Shown piece after piece: positions 24,501 through 33,481 of a DNA stretch of 64,000 nucleotides. The notes beneath the pieces are model-generated. The model ran no database searches. It worked only from the letters and a program-made list of their open reading frames with translations, and was not told where the DNA came from. Both the position numbers and the translations under genes were made by a program. Position 1 is the stretch's first letter, and each line of letters opens with the position of its first letter. Source of the stretch: Holothuria scabra (Eukaryota; Echinodermata; Holothuroidea; Aspidochirotida; Holothuriidae). The stretch lies in contig CM074196.1 of NCBI GenBank assembly GCA_037179385.1, positions 31,644,486 to 31,708,485 of the forward strand, in the 5' to 3' direction.

Positions 24501-24508
24501 CAGAATGA
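6479..24508 (+). CDS. Integrin alpha subunit, gene A (spliced; C-terminal half, 11 exons in window)
   Basis: This is a spliced gene for the membrane-proximal half of an integrin alpha chain, a type I membrane receptor subunit that pairs with a beta subunit for cell-matrix or cell-cell adhesion. Exons are 6479-6543, 7869-8016, 8217-8300, 11554-11636, 13007-13096, 14606-14708, 15756-15932, 19610-19909, 21064-21165, 22403-22525 and 24413-24508. They have AG/GT borders and continuous phase, giving 456 residues and a stop. In order they encode the genu cysteine loop (DCVNVGC), calf-1 (VICDIGNPLPRET), calf-2, a furin-type site (RRSRRKR-S), a light-chain segment with three Cys (NCSRNYKGC, ITIQC), a transmembrane helix and the GFFKR motif. 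The family is usually about 1000 residues or more, so the beta-propeller and thigh exons must lie upstream. I found none in 1-6478. Gene B on the minus strand is its paralog. Recognition is from family motifs; exon borders are by eye, without transcript support. Confidence 0.9.
6694..7102. mobile_element. MITE, CACGGACTTCCTATA family, copy 1
   Basis: About 409 bp in gene A intron a1-a2. The ends are cacggatttcctatatacatggaca and its imperfect inverse. The 8-bp flanks gttttcgc and gttttcac match at 7 of 8. The inner sequence is shared with copies at 10111 and 26393. Confidence 0.8.
7869..8016 (+). CDS. Gene A exon a2: calf-1
   Basis: The exon is 148 nt, bounded by ttaccag| and tcg|gtaagt. Its first base completes the Ser codon from exon a1. 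It encodes a calf-1 beta-sandwich segment (ILYMGGSSILTLTITVQN, then EEAFAAKLYASV), which fits the integrin pattern of a G-rich turn, L-x-L-x-V-x-N and A-(Y/F)-x-A-x-L. Gene B exon 56936-57083 is also 148 nt. Confidence 0.9.
8217..8300 (+). CDS. Gene A exon a3: calf-1, VICDIGNPLP motif
   Basis: This is an 84-nt phase-0 exon (28 codons) between ttccag| and acg|gtgagt. It ends in the integrin hallmark V-I-C-D-I-G-N-P-L, with a second Cys nearer its start (VIRCDE). Its gene B partner at 55072-55152 is one codon shorter and shares the CDIGNPLP core. Confidence 0.95.
8331..8620. mobile_element. TTAA-flanked MITE, copy 1 (gene A intron)
   Basis: A 290-bp diverged copy bounded by TTAA (8327-8330) and TTGA (8621-8624). 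The interior is recognisably shared with the other three copies (cccttccacagctgtctgag, then a 3' end like gtctggggtaacggg). Confidence 0.65.
9076..9192. repeat. AAGTCA/CAAGTC low-complexity tract, part 1
   Basis: Reiterated caagtcacaagtcatt units in gene A intron a3-a4. Confidence 0.85.
9712..9905. repeat. AAGTCA/CAAGTC low-complexity tract, part 2
   Basis: Reiterated caagtcaagtcacaagtca units, ending in gactcgagttgactcgagcc and gagtcaacaactctg. The open frames across it are by-products of the repeat. Confidence 0.85.
10111..10508. mobile_element. MITE, CACGGACTTCCTATA family, copy 2
   Basis: About 398 bp in gene A intron a3-a4, with inverted ends (cacgaacttcctatacatgg / ccatgtatataggaagtccg). 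Subterminal sequence (agattgtcgct / ggcgacagtct) is also inverted. It shares its interior with copy 1. Confidence 0.8.
11554..11636 (+). CDS. Gene A exon a4: calf-1
   Basis: The exon is 83 nt, from tttttcag| to aacag|gtaccc. It is a beta-strand-rich segment (RLKFNLTFEIPAAPGHTETL) matching the strand pair after the CDIGNP motif in calf-1. It ends with two bases of a split Ser codon. The gene B partner 53780-53862 is also 83 nt. Confidence 0.88.
11637..13006. other. Gene A intron a4-a5
   Basis: Only a tRNA-like fragment near 12685. The rest is AT-rich and unremarkable. Confidence 0.6.
12685..12735 (+). repeat. tRNA-like fragment
   Basis: tctagtcgagtgattaacga (A-box-like) and gactcggatcgagtccctgt (B-box-like) are spaced as in a tRNA-derived SINE head. 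No complete cloverleaf is evident. Confidence 0.35.
13007..13096 (+). CDS. Gene A exon a5: end of calf-1
   Basis: The exon is 90 nt between ttttaag| and cacag|gtaaga. It encodes an acidic insert (TTAEEEGEQSDNQ) followed by a strand (EVSIKLEPKIEVILH). The gene B partner 52950-53039 has the same length and starts S-T-T-x-E-E-E. Confidence 0.85.
13097..14605. other. Gene A intron a5-a6
   Basis: Contains the TTAA-flanked MITE at 14278-14574. 13097-14270 holds no recognised feature. Confidence 0.6.
14278..14574. mobile_element. TTAA-flanked MITE, copy 2 (gene A intron)
   Basis: A 297-bp element flanked by TTAA on both sides (14274-14277 and 14575-14578). The terminal inverted repeats are AGGCATATTTTCATCATCCC and its imperfect inverse. 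TTAA duplication is typical of piggyBac-like and Kolobok-like transposons. Confidence 0.8.
14606..14708 (+). CDS. Gene A exon a6: calf-1/calf-2 junction
   Basis: The exon is 103 nt between cctcag| and tgg|gtagga. It encodes SSTNLPQLVYNETTIKSDD and on to EEIIHTYW. It corresponds to the linker and first strand of calf-2, where the family has G-(x)n-H-x-Y. The partner in gene B (45521-45629) is 109 nt and ends KVVHTYW. Confidence 0.88.
15154..15346. mobile_element. Short hAT-like MITE in gene A intron
   Basis: A 193-bp element, CAGTGACGTAGCCATAG to CTGGCTACGCTACTG, with a C homopolymer inside. The ends match the CAGTGGCGTAGC family. The target duplication is not clear. Confidence 0.7.
15756..15932 (+). 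CDS. Gene A exon a7: calf-2, NKGP...SWP motif
   Basis: This is a 177-nt phase-0 exon between aacag| and aag|gtaatt. It carries VENKGPGTIQNATLTVSWP, the canonical calf-2 pattern (N-x-G-P-S/T, then a W-P strand). A run of six Glu follows, then YLLYLF and a single Cys (VKCDV). The gene B partner (43632-43796) is 165 nt and lacks the poly-Glu run. Confidence 0.95.
16574..18155. mobile_element. hAT-like element with perfect 8-bp target duplication, in gene A intron
   Basis: A 1582-bp insertion with ends CAGTGGCGGAGCT and AGCTCCGCCACTG, flanked by an exact 8-bp duplication ctccagac (16566-16573 and 18156-18163). It lies in the intron between gene A exons a7 and a8 and splits a coding-like sequence that continues at 18162. 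No transposase frame is recognised. Confidence 0.88.
18162..18332 (+). pseudogene. Coding-like fragment of unknown origin, broken by a hAT-like insertion
   Basis: From the right target duplication an open frame reads TLVLRGNAEGLDQAFERSSI, then KKVLDQFLAADSVTVTV and on to a stop at 18330-18332. In the unbroken ancestral frame it would extend back about 18 codons to 16512. Its composition looks protein-like, but I do not recognise a family. It could be a decayed exon, retrogene or transposon fragment. It does not fit the integrin reading frame on either side. Confidence 0.3.
19610..19909 (+). CDS. Gene A exon a8: furin site and light-chain start
   Basis: This is a 300-nt phase-0 exon (100 codons) between gtgtttag| and aag|gtgacg. 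It has a low-complexity Ser/Asp/Glu-rich stretch, then RRSRRKR-SAE, a dibasic furin-type site as used to cleave non-I-domain integrin alpha chains into heavy and light chains. After that come NCSRNYKGCITIQC and LTIRSRLW, the calf-2 pattern with the cysteines of the interchain or intrachain disulfides. Gene B's version is 51 nt shorter, mostly upstream of the cleavage site. Confidence 0.93.
20826..20900 (-). mobile_element. SINE 3'-body fragment
   Basis: Minus-strand fragment matching the SINE body (gtagctcactggcttgtttt, then ttgcttatcctaggcaactt and gacagcaggt on the plus strand). The tRNA-like head is absent. Confidence 0.55.
21064..21165 (+). CDS. Gene A exon a9: membrane-proximal calf-2 strand
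   Basis: This is a 102-nt phase-0 exon between tgtttag| and atg|gtaaaa. It encodes DNILSWDIVSSAVLTIHSLP and YVVQPEE. It corresponds to the last calf-2 strands before the transmembrane helix. The gene B partner at 40494-40595 is also 102 nt and shares W-x-I-V-S, V-x-(x)-LPY and QP. Confidence 0.88.
22088..22185 (+). repeat. Interspersed GCTCCGCGC motif, copy 2
   Basis: tctaatcacaagcctgagaa, tctgaggggtagcgattgtc, then atccgcgccaactgataaag. It is in gene A intron a9-a10. A looser relative is at about 21895-21960. Confidence 0.5.
22403..22525 (+). CDS. Gene A exon a10: transmembrane helix
   Basis: This is a 123-nt phase-0 exon between cttacag| and aag|gtaagt. It encodes a short juxtamembrane stretch, PPWS, then a continuous run of about 21 Ile/Leu/Val residues ending LLLW-K, the single-pass membrane helix. 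The gene B partner 40013-40135 is exactly 123 nt, with P-L-W-A in the same place. Confidence 0.95.
23010..23248. mobile_element. Foldback MITE, 239-bp near-perfect palindrome (CACTCTAAAA ends)
   Basis: Starts CACTCTAAAAAATATTTAAA and ends with the exact inverse, TTTAAATATTTTTTAGAGTG. The two halves pair almost throughout, and the centre is a tandem of CAATTTGTGTAAAATTTTGC. It lies in the gene A intron between the transmembrane and tail exons. Confidence 0.88.
24413..24508 (+). CDS. Gene A exon a11: cytoplasmic tail with GFFKR
   Basis: This terminal exon follows tttggcag|. It encodes LGFFKRKKFDK and a Glu-rich end (LEEVKEAE), then tga at 24506-24508. GFFKR is the invariant membrane-proximal integrin alpha motif that clasps the beta tail. 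A possible ATTAAA poly(A) hexamer lies at 24586-24591, but no strong AATAAA is nearby. Confidence 0.96.
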   Translation, partial: LGFFKRKKFDKTLIQEGKQGANELEEVKEAE

Positions 24509-24916
24509 GAAAAATATAAAGAAGATTGCAGTACTGATACAAACTGACAAGAGAGACTTACTAGGCCTATATTACGAAAAACTAAATTAAAGCAAAGGAT
24601 TACGCAATGGATTATTACCATAACTGTCTTTCAGAAGGGACAGATATGTATCAGTACTTGAAGTTGGGGGCGATGAGCAAGTTTTGACAAGAAATTTCCT
24701 TACTGGATAACGACAGCGCTAATCCCTAACCTACTGACTAACCCTAACAAAGAATGAAATCGATACAACACAATGACAACAGTTAATCAAGAAGGTCCTA
24801 GTTAAACAAGGCTCAACTACTCGAATGTTGAAAAATCTTGTCTTATAATAACTTAATTAGAATCGGGCCTTGAAGGACAGATGTTTTACAGCGCTAAGCG
24901 ACCAATAATGTGGGAG

Positions 24917-24944
24917 CAGGGAGGTGTCTAATAACACCTCCCTG
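24917..24944. repeat. Short palindrome CAGGGAGGTGT type, copy 2
   Basis: cagggaggtgt, a six-base centre, then acacctccctg. It lies 409 bp past the gene A stop codon. Confidence 0.65.
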
Positions 24945-25390
24945 GTGGGAGACGCTTGTGGCTTTTGAATTTTATCTCCGCGTCGGGTGGCAATCGACTC
25001 AACAATTTAGACCAAATTTGGATTTTTTCAAGGCAAGTACAGATAGTGAAACCATAGGTTGCTCTTAGATAGAAACCCCATCTTTCGTTGGCCCTGCAAG
25101 GAATTAAACCCCAGACCTCACGGTTGCAAATATGTTTTCAAAATCCGAGTCTTTCTGTCCCGACGGACCTGTTGTCGAACATATTGTTGCGTGCAAGCAA
25201 ATTTCCTACCCCTCATCACAATATTCCTCATATGTATCACCATGATCGCAGACCTATAAGGAATAAATAGCACGCCGTTACTTTCTTTACAATCGCAATA
25301 GCTCAAAATGGAATAATTTTTCTTCAACAAAAGTTAAATCAGGGTGGCATAGAGAATTCTGTAGAGTAAGCAGGGATGTGTGATTAGTAA

Positions 25391-25426
25391 CACCAGGGAG
25401 GTGTTACTAACCACACCTTCCTGGTG
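25391..25426. repeat. Short palindrome CAGGGAGGTGTTA type, copy 3
   Basis: caccagggaggtgttactaa then ccacaccttcctggtg, the same core as the copies at 3040 and 24917. Confidence 0.6.
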
Positions 25427-26682
25427 TAAGCATATATTTAGCCTTGTTGCCACAGGAAGTAAATTTCGGGAAACTCCCCTGAAAAATCAAATGAAAATAT
25501 TTATCTAAAGATCTTTGGTTAAAAAGAAACGGCGTGGAGAGAGTTTTCGTCACCATTTTTGATCCAATGGATAATGAATGTGAATGGAATAAATGAACCG
25601 TATATCTTCCTAGTGGCGCAACAGCTTTGCTGATGAATTCGCTGGTCAATATCCATGGGCCTGGGGCTGATGAGAGTTATTTCTCATTTCACCCCATGTA
25701 TACTATATATGTAAAATGGACTGTTCTTAGGCAAACTGGTTTTGACTCTCCATCATGGACCTCAGGGTCCTTCAATACCATTGTGATAGTTCCGTTATAT
25801 ACCAATTTTATTTTATCTAAAACTTTTTTCTACATGATTGATTTTGTATATAGACCGGAACTCCGTCTAATTATGGAAAATGATGATTGGAGCAATAACA
25901 GTGGGGTAGAAAAAAAAATTGTCCATAGGAAAATCATCCATTTTATTGAAAGAGGGTTTTATAAATAGAGAATCTGAATATATTTGCTACTAGAAAGCTT
26001 CAGTACTTATTTTTACTAGCGAGCTTTACCTTTCACGACCGTGGACCTCATTAACAAAATAAAGTCACCTCTTGCGTTGCGCTTGACATTTCAAAACTTG
26101 GTGTAACGTTGTTTCACATTGCGCTTGAAATGGCATAGACACATATGACGGGAGTCATTTCGTAGTGAATGACGTCGGCGTCGTGAAATCTATAGCTCCA
26201 TATTATTAACGTTGGAAGAAGGACTTCTGCAGATGAGTGGAAACCCGTAGGCACACTTAGATGCGTCGCCAAGCCCGTAATAAAGGGACATGATCTGCGG
26301 CGTGAGCGCCTTCCGACCATTGGCTTAACCCCCGCATAAAATAACATACGTAACATGACATACCGTAGGGCACAAACGCCATATGCCTTAATTGTCGCTA
26401 CCGTACGTGTGAGCAAGATAGCTAAGCAAGAGGTGATCTGGCAAGATGGCTGCCTGCTATGGTTTGGTGTATGGTTTTGACTTGCTCAGTCTTTCAAAAA
26501 TTTTTGTTTTTTCGAAATGATGCGAGGTATGATCAATATCACTTACTTGATTGGAGGAATATGAATATTTTTCCCATTTAAGTCTGAATTTTATTTGGAA
26601 AATTATAGAGTCGTCAAATTAAAAAAAATAATGTTTCACGGCTGCCATCTTGGTACGTCTTTTCCGTTCTCTTCGTGCTGAT

Positions 26683-28687
26683 CAGTGGCGTAGCTACTGG
26701 GGGGCAGGGGGGTAAGTTGCCCCCCTGGAAAAATTTTGGGGAAATTTGATGAATATTGTTATTAATACAAAAATTTCTCAAAATTTTTGTTAGAATGAGA
26801 AGTTGTGAGACATTTCTCATACATAATTCGTATTTTCATGCAACAAATTACCTCAGATTTCGTCAGTGTCGCATGAACCGGCCCAATTCGCGTTCCACAA
26901 AAATGTCCTCGCCGCGTAGCAGATTGAATGTTCTCTTGTGCTTGTTAACGCACAGGGGTTATGATCAGTGCATTTCAGTGCACAGGAAGCTGTTATTCAG
27001 GTGATACTTTGGGAATTCAGTAAAAGCATGGAATTACTACCTCCGAGGTAGTACTTCCATGGTAAAAGGATGTAAAAACTGACAAGTCACTACCGTAGAC
27101 CCCCGAGGTTGTTATGTTCTTCTACAAGCTAGCAGTAGCTGTACGGTTTTACTCTGTGTACATAACGATGGATGGGGCTGCAACAATCCATGGCCAACGA
27201 TAAATTTAAAGTTAATCTAGAAATTAGAATTAACGGGATCCGTTGGCACACTTAGATTTTGTTACTTAGCCTAATCCTTGGAGGCTTACAAGCTAGTTCG
27301 GGAAAATAGCTTTCTGCTCACTTTGAGTGTAACAATAAATGGACAACGAGTACCTTGTAGCCTTCAACACTTAACAGACTGCTTTTCTCACAGGATATCC
27401 TGTGTGATCGCGCCACTATTAGGCCTCCTTAGTGGCGTGCGAAGGGGAGACCATTGGGCCATTCCCCCTCACAGATGCCATTTTTTCTTTGTTCTTAAAA
27501 ATACGTAGTCTAACTTTATTAACACAGATTTTACTTCAAAAGATAGCATATTTGGCACCAGATTGCTTATAAGGACACCCAATCTTTCAAAAATTTTTAA
27601 ATGGGAAGGATTGTCCCTGCAAGGTCTTTTTAATTAGTGATGCCATTTTTTTTTTAATTCTTACAAATAGACCTAGGCAAATTCTGTCAAATTCCAAATT
27701 TTTACCTAAAAAGGTAGACTCTGTTTCCCACTGGTGGCATCGATAAAAAAGACCACTTGTTTAGATTCTCTTTACAAGCATAAATACGCTATTTTGACCA
27801 TCTGAGGGGTCTGATTTTTCGAAATTTTCTTTACGCTCCGCGCCAACCAATGGTGGCGCTTCGCTCGGTCTTTTGGGCAAAATTACATATTTGGGGTAAA
27901 ATAAGCTCTTAACTCTCTGATCACTTTGCAGTTGCAAACATATTTTGAAGTGAGCATTTTATTGCAAACGACAAAAGAAGAAAGCGACTGGCTAGATTCT
28001 TCGTATAAGCCTGGAAAATGCTATTTCCGGCCATATAAGGGGTCTGATTTTTCCAAATTTTCTCTACGCTCCGCGCCAACCGATGGTGGCGCTCCACTTA
28101 GATAATCTTTATGACAAAATAACATTTTGTGGCCAAGAAAAACCAAAAATACCGATCAATGCTCTAGACTTTTATTTTGACTCCTAAAAGTGTGCAAATT
28201 TAATGACAATTTCTCTTCGTAAGGTAGCACAGATGGCATAAAGAAATGCATGTCAAGACACAAAAGTTTCAGTTTTATCCTCATGAACCACCACGATTCA
28301 ACTTTTAACTCTGTTCCTGTCAAAGTCAAAAAACTTGCACCATTTTGCATGTAGGCTCCTTGAAAACGTCAAAAAATTTCCGGACACCCCTCCCCTTGAC
28401 CATATTGCATGTCCTTCCCCCTTCAGAGAAATCCTGCGTACGCCACTGCGTTAGTACGTACAAATAAACCAGATATTGTTTACCAAAATAATATACTTTG
28501 TTATATCCGATTGCTCTATGTTATACTTTAAGATTAAAATGCAGGTAATATTACAAAATGACATGGTAATCTTGTTATACTTGTAAGTTTGCATATTTTA
28601 TATGAAATACATACACATTGACCGGGAAAAGTTTTGGGGAAATTTCATACCTTTGCCCCCCTGGAAAAAATCCTGGCTACGCCACTG
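26683..28687. mobile_element. hAT-like element with perfect 8-bp target duplication
   Basis: A 2005-bp insertion with ends CAGTGGCGTAGCTA and CTGGCTACGCCACTG, flanked by an exact 8-bp duplication gtgctgat (26675-26682 and 28688-28695). It contains two tandem-like copies of a TCCGCGCCAACCGATGGTGG-type motif and an internal pair of related ends (27430 and about 28447), so it may itself be composite. No transposase is recognisable. It interrupts an older MITE. Confidence 0.88.
27768..28112 (+). repeat. Interspersed GCTCCGCGC motif, two direct copies
   Basis: Two copies (27768-27875 and 28000-28112) of tctgaggggtctgatttttc and acgctccgcgccaaccgatg, about 232 bp apart, inside the hAT-like element. 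Confidence 0.65.
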
Positions 28688-29766
28688 GTGCTGATCCCTT
28701 AGATCACATGATCTTCTGTCCAAATATAGGAAGTCCGTCCTAATTACATACTTAAACAACGCTTAGCTCACCAATTCCCTAAGTTTGGTCGCCATCCCAA
28801 ATCACAGGACCGGTCATAAATCTGCTCGAGGTGGTAGCTTGACTACCTTTCTGGGAAAGATGTGTGCTCAACTTCTTATAAGTGAAGTATTAAAATGAAA
28901 TCGGGTATTTTTTTCAGCGTGCTGTATATTTAAAATACTTTTTAAATAGAAGCTCTATTTTTATGATGTCTACTCGTTAAGGTTAAACGAGAGAAGGGTA
29001 TGGTATCATTAAGTTTGTTTGTTGATTGTTTGTGTTTTGTTTGGATATTTTGCGTGTAAAATAGCCTTTACTAACATTAAAAATAAAGTACTATATAAAA
29101 AATATACAAGGTATGAAAAAATGTCATGGGAGCTGACAATCTTATAGTGATTGGAAGAAAATGGAAGATGAAATAGAAGATAATATACAGTACAGTTTGG
29201 TGGGTGTTTGGGTGCCTGTGTTGGTCTATAGATCTTATGCATTGACGACAAACTGACGTAATCCTGGGGGGAAATCAGTGAAACAGACGATGTAGCGACG
29301 ACTCGCGTATTCGACTGGTTGACAAATCAGCTTTCTGCATAAGTTGGTGTTGGTTTGTTTTGCCCCCAAAGCAGGGCGTAAGTTTTGCTCTGTGACGTCA
29401 TCTGCATGACGCCTATGTGTAGTGGTGTTAATCGGAGATATAAGACTGTAAGGATACACCATGCAAGTGGGGATATTCGCCATTTCCAAATGCAAAGTTT
29501 TTCATAAAATTAGATTTTTGTACCTTCCAGATATATAATCCAAAGGATTTTGAAGCATTTTTGTTCATCCCATTCCGTTAGTTCTATGATGCCGCGTGAT
29601 GGCCAGAGGATTATAAGTACATGACTAAAACCATAACTAATTAAAAAAAACCTGACTAACCCATGATGCTATCAGGAAATACACAATGTGTGTTTCCCGC
29701 CATAGGGGATCAAGGGTGCACTTAGTGTAAACGGAAGATATGAACTTTTCACTTCTACACTGTAAA

Positions 29767-30098
29767 ATCCCAGCCAACATGCCCAGCTGGGCCCCAACTG
29801 GGTTTGAGCTGGGCTACTTGCTGGGCCCCAGCTGGGGCCCATCCGTGTTTGTCAGGTGTTCCCACGTGGGGCCAACTGGGCTAGCCTTTCCCAGCTGAAG
29901 CCCAGCTGAAGCCCAGGTAGGCTTCAGTTAATTGAAGCGGGGCACAGCTGGGCTTCAGCTGGGCTTCAGCTGGGAAAGGCTATCCCAGTTGGGCCCCACG
30001 TGGGAACACCTGACAAACACGGATGGGGCCCAGCTGGGACCCAGCAAGTAGCCCAGCTCAAACCCAGTTGGGGCCCAGCTGGGCATGTTGGCTGGGAT
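29767..30098. repeat. GC-rich 332-bp foldback palindrome
   Basis: The left arm begins atcccagccaacatgcccag and the right arm ends ctgggcatgttggctgggat. Arms pair along about 150 bp, with an AT-richer centre (cagttaattgaagc). The arms are built from reiterated CAGCTGGG and GCTTCAGCTGGG units. It is strongly GC-rich against the surrounding DNA and has no coding frame. Confidence 0.9.
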
Positions 30099-31901
30099 GT
30101 GGATGCACCTGCAAGGGATGATAGCCCAGTTTTCTCTGCCCAAAACGCTGGTCCCCAACCAGAGTGTAGCTAGGATAAAATCTGTCAGTCCCCGATAGAA
30201 ATCTGTTCAGTCATAATCACCATTGTCGGTACGTTTCAGAGTCCCAAGATGCATTCTAACACCTCCAATATTTTGAAGTATTTATTTCATTATCACAGCG
30301 GTTTTATATGTCCACTGAACTATTTTAATCATAAGCACACTGCCTCTCACAATAGAGTTTGAAAACAGTTGCGTGCCAGCTGGGGAAGGGAGGATATTGG
30401 CCTCACATAAATTCACGAGGCGACGTGCATTGTTGAAGAGTGGAAGAGATGGAATCTAGTATGAAGAGAAACGACTCAAGCGCAATTCTGTATCTAAGCC
30501 TTTAAAGGATTTCAAAAGGGCCGTTGTACCTCTATCCAACACACAACCCGCCTGGCTACATACCTGGGAGAAAACTATTTCCTTCTGTATACATTTGTCA
30601 TATTAAGAGAATGTTTAAGCTCAGCTAAGCTCGGAGGAATGATTTTTCTTATACGCCTTTTTGAAAATTAATATTTGTGCAAATCTATTCTTTCAACGTA
30701 AAAATATTTACAATTTTAGGTTGTCAGTAAATTTTTTAAGTGGTGAGAAACGCCTGGTGTAAGGACATTTGTAAGAGATTGGTACAGTTTTGTACACTGT
30801 TTAAATAATAATTTCGTAAACCAATTTTGTGAACAATTTAGCAAGTTTTATGAGGTTAAAGAGCTTTTTCAAAACAACCTCTGTGAAAAAATCTTTTTCG
30901 TTTAATATTTGGCAGATAATTAAATAAAATATCACAGTGTGTGACTTATCTGTTTACTATAAAGTCAATATTTGTGATTTATTGATTTTAATAACAAAAG
31001 TTTGAATTCCAAAGAATCTGGTTGACCTTAGTTGTAATCAGAGGATGATCCAGGTCGACCGAAAATTTAGAATATATAGCCTACTGGAGTAATATGGAAA
31101 AGAAATATGAATGTCTTCATTCTTTCTGTCTTCCTCAGGGTAGACTTAAGAGTCGGCATGGCTACAACTTATAAAAATAAAAACTGATAATTTTATAAAG
31201 TCTTATTTAATTGCAGTCTTCAAAGTTACATGTTCCCTTGTAATATTCTCTATTACCCCCCCCCCCCCTTCGCTGGTGAAATTTCATCAGGGCCCGGGTC
31301 AGTAAGCCACCTCCACAATCCTGGTAAATTTAACCGAAAATTCTTATTAAAATGAAGGAAGAAGCTGGTTAAAAACTATAATAATAACTAGGTGTTTAGT
31401 TAAAATGACCAGGTTATTAGTTAACTTGAATATAAATTCCTTGTCAAATTTACCAGGATTGCGTGGTTGTTAACAGACCCGATATATGGTGAAAATTCAC
31501 AATGGCTTTTTAGTATAACACTTTAATACAAGTATGATACAGTTGTAATACCAAATAATCATAGCAGCCCCAGTTGTGTTAGCGGTGCGGTGTATGTAAA
31601 AAGAAGCGAAATAAAAAGAATTACAAGAGTAGACTTGATAATAACTCTGTGAACATTTCTAGCAAATATATTTGAATCGTAAATTCAAGGTAGATATACG
31701 CACAAATTTAAATCAACTTGATGTGTGACAGTTTTCATTCATATCCATCCTTTCAAATGTCAGTGAGATTTGTGTCATATGTACAATATACCCAACCACT
31801 CCGCAGAGATATACCCCACTCAAATTTAAGTGTTTTGGCAACTGAAAATAAGCTAGTTTGGTAATTTGTTGGCGCATAGAATTGTGGGGAAGAACATGGG
31901 A

Positions 31902-32052
31902 CAGTAGCGTACCCAGGATTGTGTCATAGGGGGGGGGGGGGCGTTGGAGAACGACATGAGGTAAAAGTCTCAGAAGAGAGAGAAAACCGCTATTTTAGGT
32001 GTTTTTGCATCCCCCCCCCCCCCCCGCAATCACCCCCGTGGCTACGCCACTG
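31902..32052. mobile_element. Short hAT-like MITE
   Basis: A 151-bp element, CAGTAGCGTACCCAGG to GTGGCTACGCCACTG, with long G and C homopolymers inside. Flanks acatggga and acgtggga match at 7 of 8 bases. A related stretch without clear ends lies at about 58310-58400. Confidence 0.8.
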
Positions 32053-33417
32053 ACGTGGGATACACAAACCTAGCTCAGCATATATTTTACGGGGTTCCCT
32101 TGATTTCGTGTATAGGCCTACAGTAAGGGCGTACAAGGATAAATCAAAAATAATTTCCAACCCGGAACGAAAATCGTGACTCAGTCCTATTTTACATATA
32201 CAGCAGATTAATATGCATATTTTTACACAAAAAGACCAAATTAAGACAAATTCCACTGCACAGACCGTCACTTATGATGCCTGTCTTATGTTATGGTTAG
32301 TTTAAGGAAGAATTATGTCGCCAAATTTTTATGTACACTCAAATTTTGGAACACGTGTTTTAAGTGCGGGATTGGTTTGTTTAGTCCGACGATTTGGAGG
32401 ATTTGCGCATGTGCATAGCCACCAAAATGAACTTGAATTGCCGAACTTACTTATTCTTTCTGCTGATTTATTCATGATGTCATCAGCGACATATTCACAC
32501 AAATTTATCAGTACAAACTTTTCTGTTACGTGGGTCGTAATAATTAAAGGGAAATATTGCGTTTAAAATGCTCCAACATAGCATTAACATAAAAAAGCCC
32601 TAGTCATTATAAAATCATTCGGTCTCAACAATAAACCTCAGCAATAGCTTTATCTCCTCAAAATGTTATGCACAAGAAGAGTTATGGAAGTTATATCTTC
32701 TGAAATGTTGAAAGTTTGGGTAAACAAATTATTATTGAGCAACAAACACCTGAATATCTTTCCGAGGGAAACTTATATCTTGAAAAGAAGGCTACCATAC
32801 TACCTTACTTTTAAAATTTATCACTCTTTCCCAATAAACATTGCTTTTAAAAGGATAAAATGTCCTTGTGAAACAAACGCAATATTTCCCTTTAAACAAT
32901 CCAAGGAACAGAGCTAATTGGGTCTCTTATAGCTGAGTCATATGAGGTTCGTTAAACTTTGCCCTCGGGATTTATGAGTGGCCATGTCGGCCATGGTACA
33001 CATGCATATAAATGACTTCATCTATATTTTACCTGCATATTAGTTGTCCACCTGCATGACTTTCAGATGTATACCATACTTTGAGCATGTAGGTCATATG
33101 GCCTGTTCATATGAATATGGACTCCTTATGAATCCTGGATTGCGAAATCAAGAGGACTACATATGCTGGACCACATGAGGCTCCTGTAGGAAGCCCATGT
33201 AGCATTGGTGTCAATAAAGGTAATGGATATTGAAAGCTTTTGTTACTAATACTACTACTGCTAGTTAATAGTGTGTAGGTGATACTGACATTCTTAGAAT
33301 AATAGTGCCATGAATCATAGACGTAGGACAACAGATTGACACAAACCCCTCGGTCAGCTTCAAATGGTGGATTAAGTGGACCTTCCCTACCCTTCCCCCT
33401 CCCTTTCACTCTCGATC

Positions 33418-33422
<5 letters not shown>

Positions 33423-33456
<34 letters not shown>

Positions 33457-33481
33457 CACACACCCACACACCCACCCACAC
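33423..33481. repeat. (CA)n microsatellite
   Basis: About 58 bp of CA with cg and ccca interruptions. A second short (CA)n lies at 33671-33690. Confidence 0.95.

Larger units (their letters stand above)
26393..28736. mobile_element. MITE, CACGGACTTCCTATA family, copy 3, split by a hAT-like element
   Basis: Left part 26393-26682 (ttgtcgctaccgtacgtgtg onward, with the family interior). Right part 28688-28736 ends ataggaagtccg. The 26683-28687 insertion separates them. The outer left end is degraded. Confidence 0.7.
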
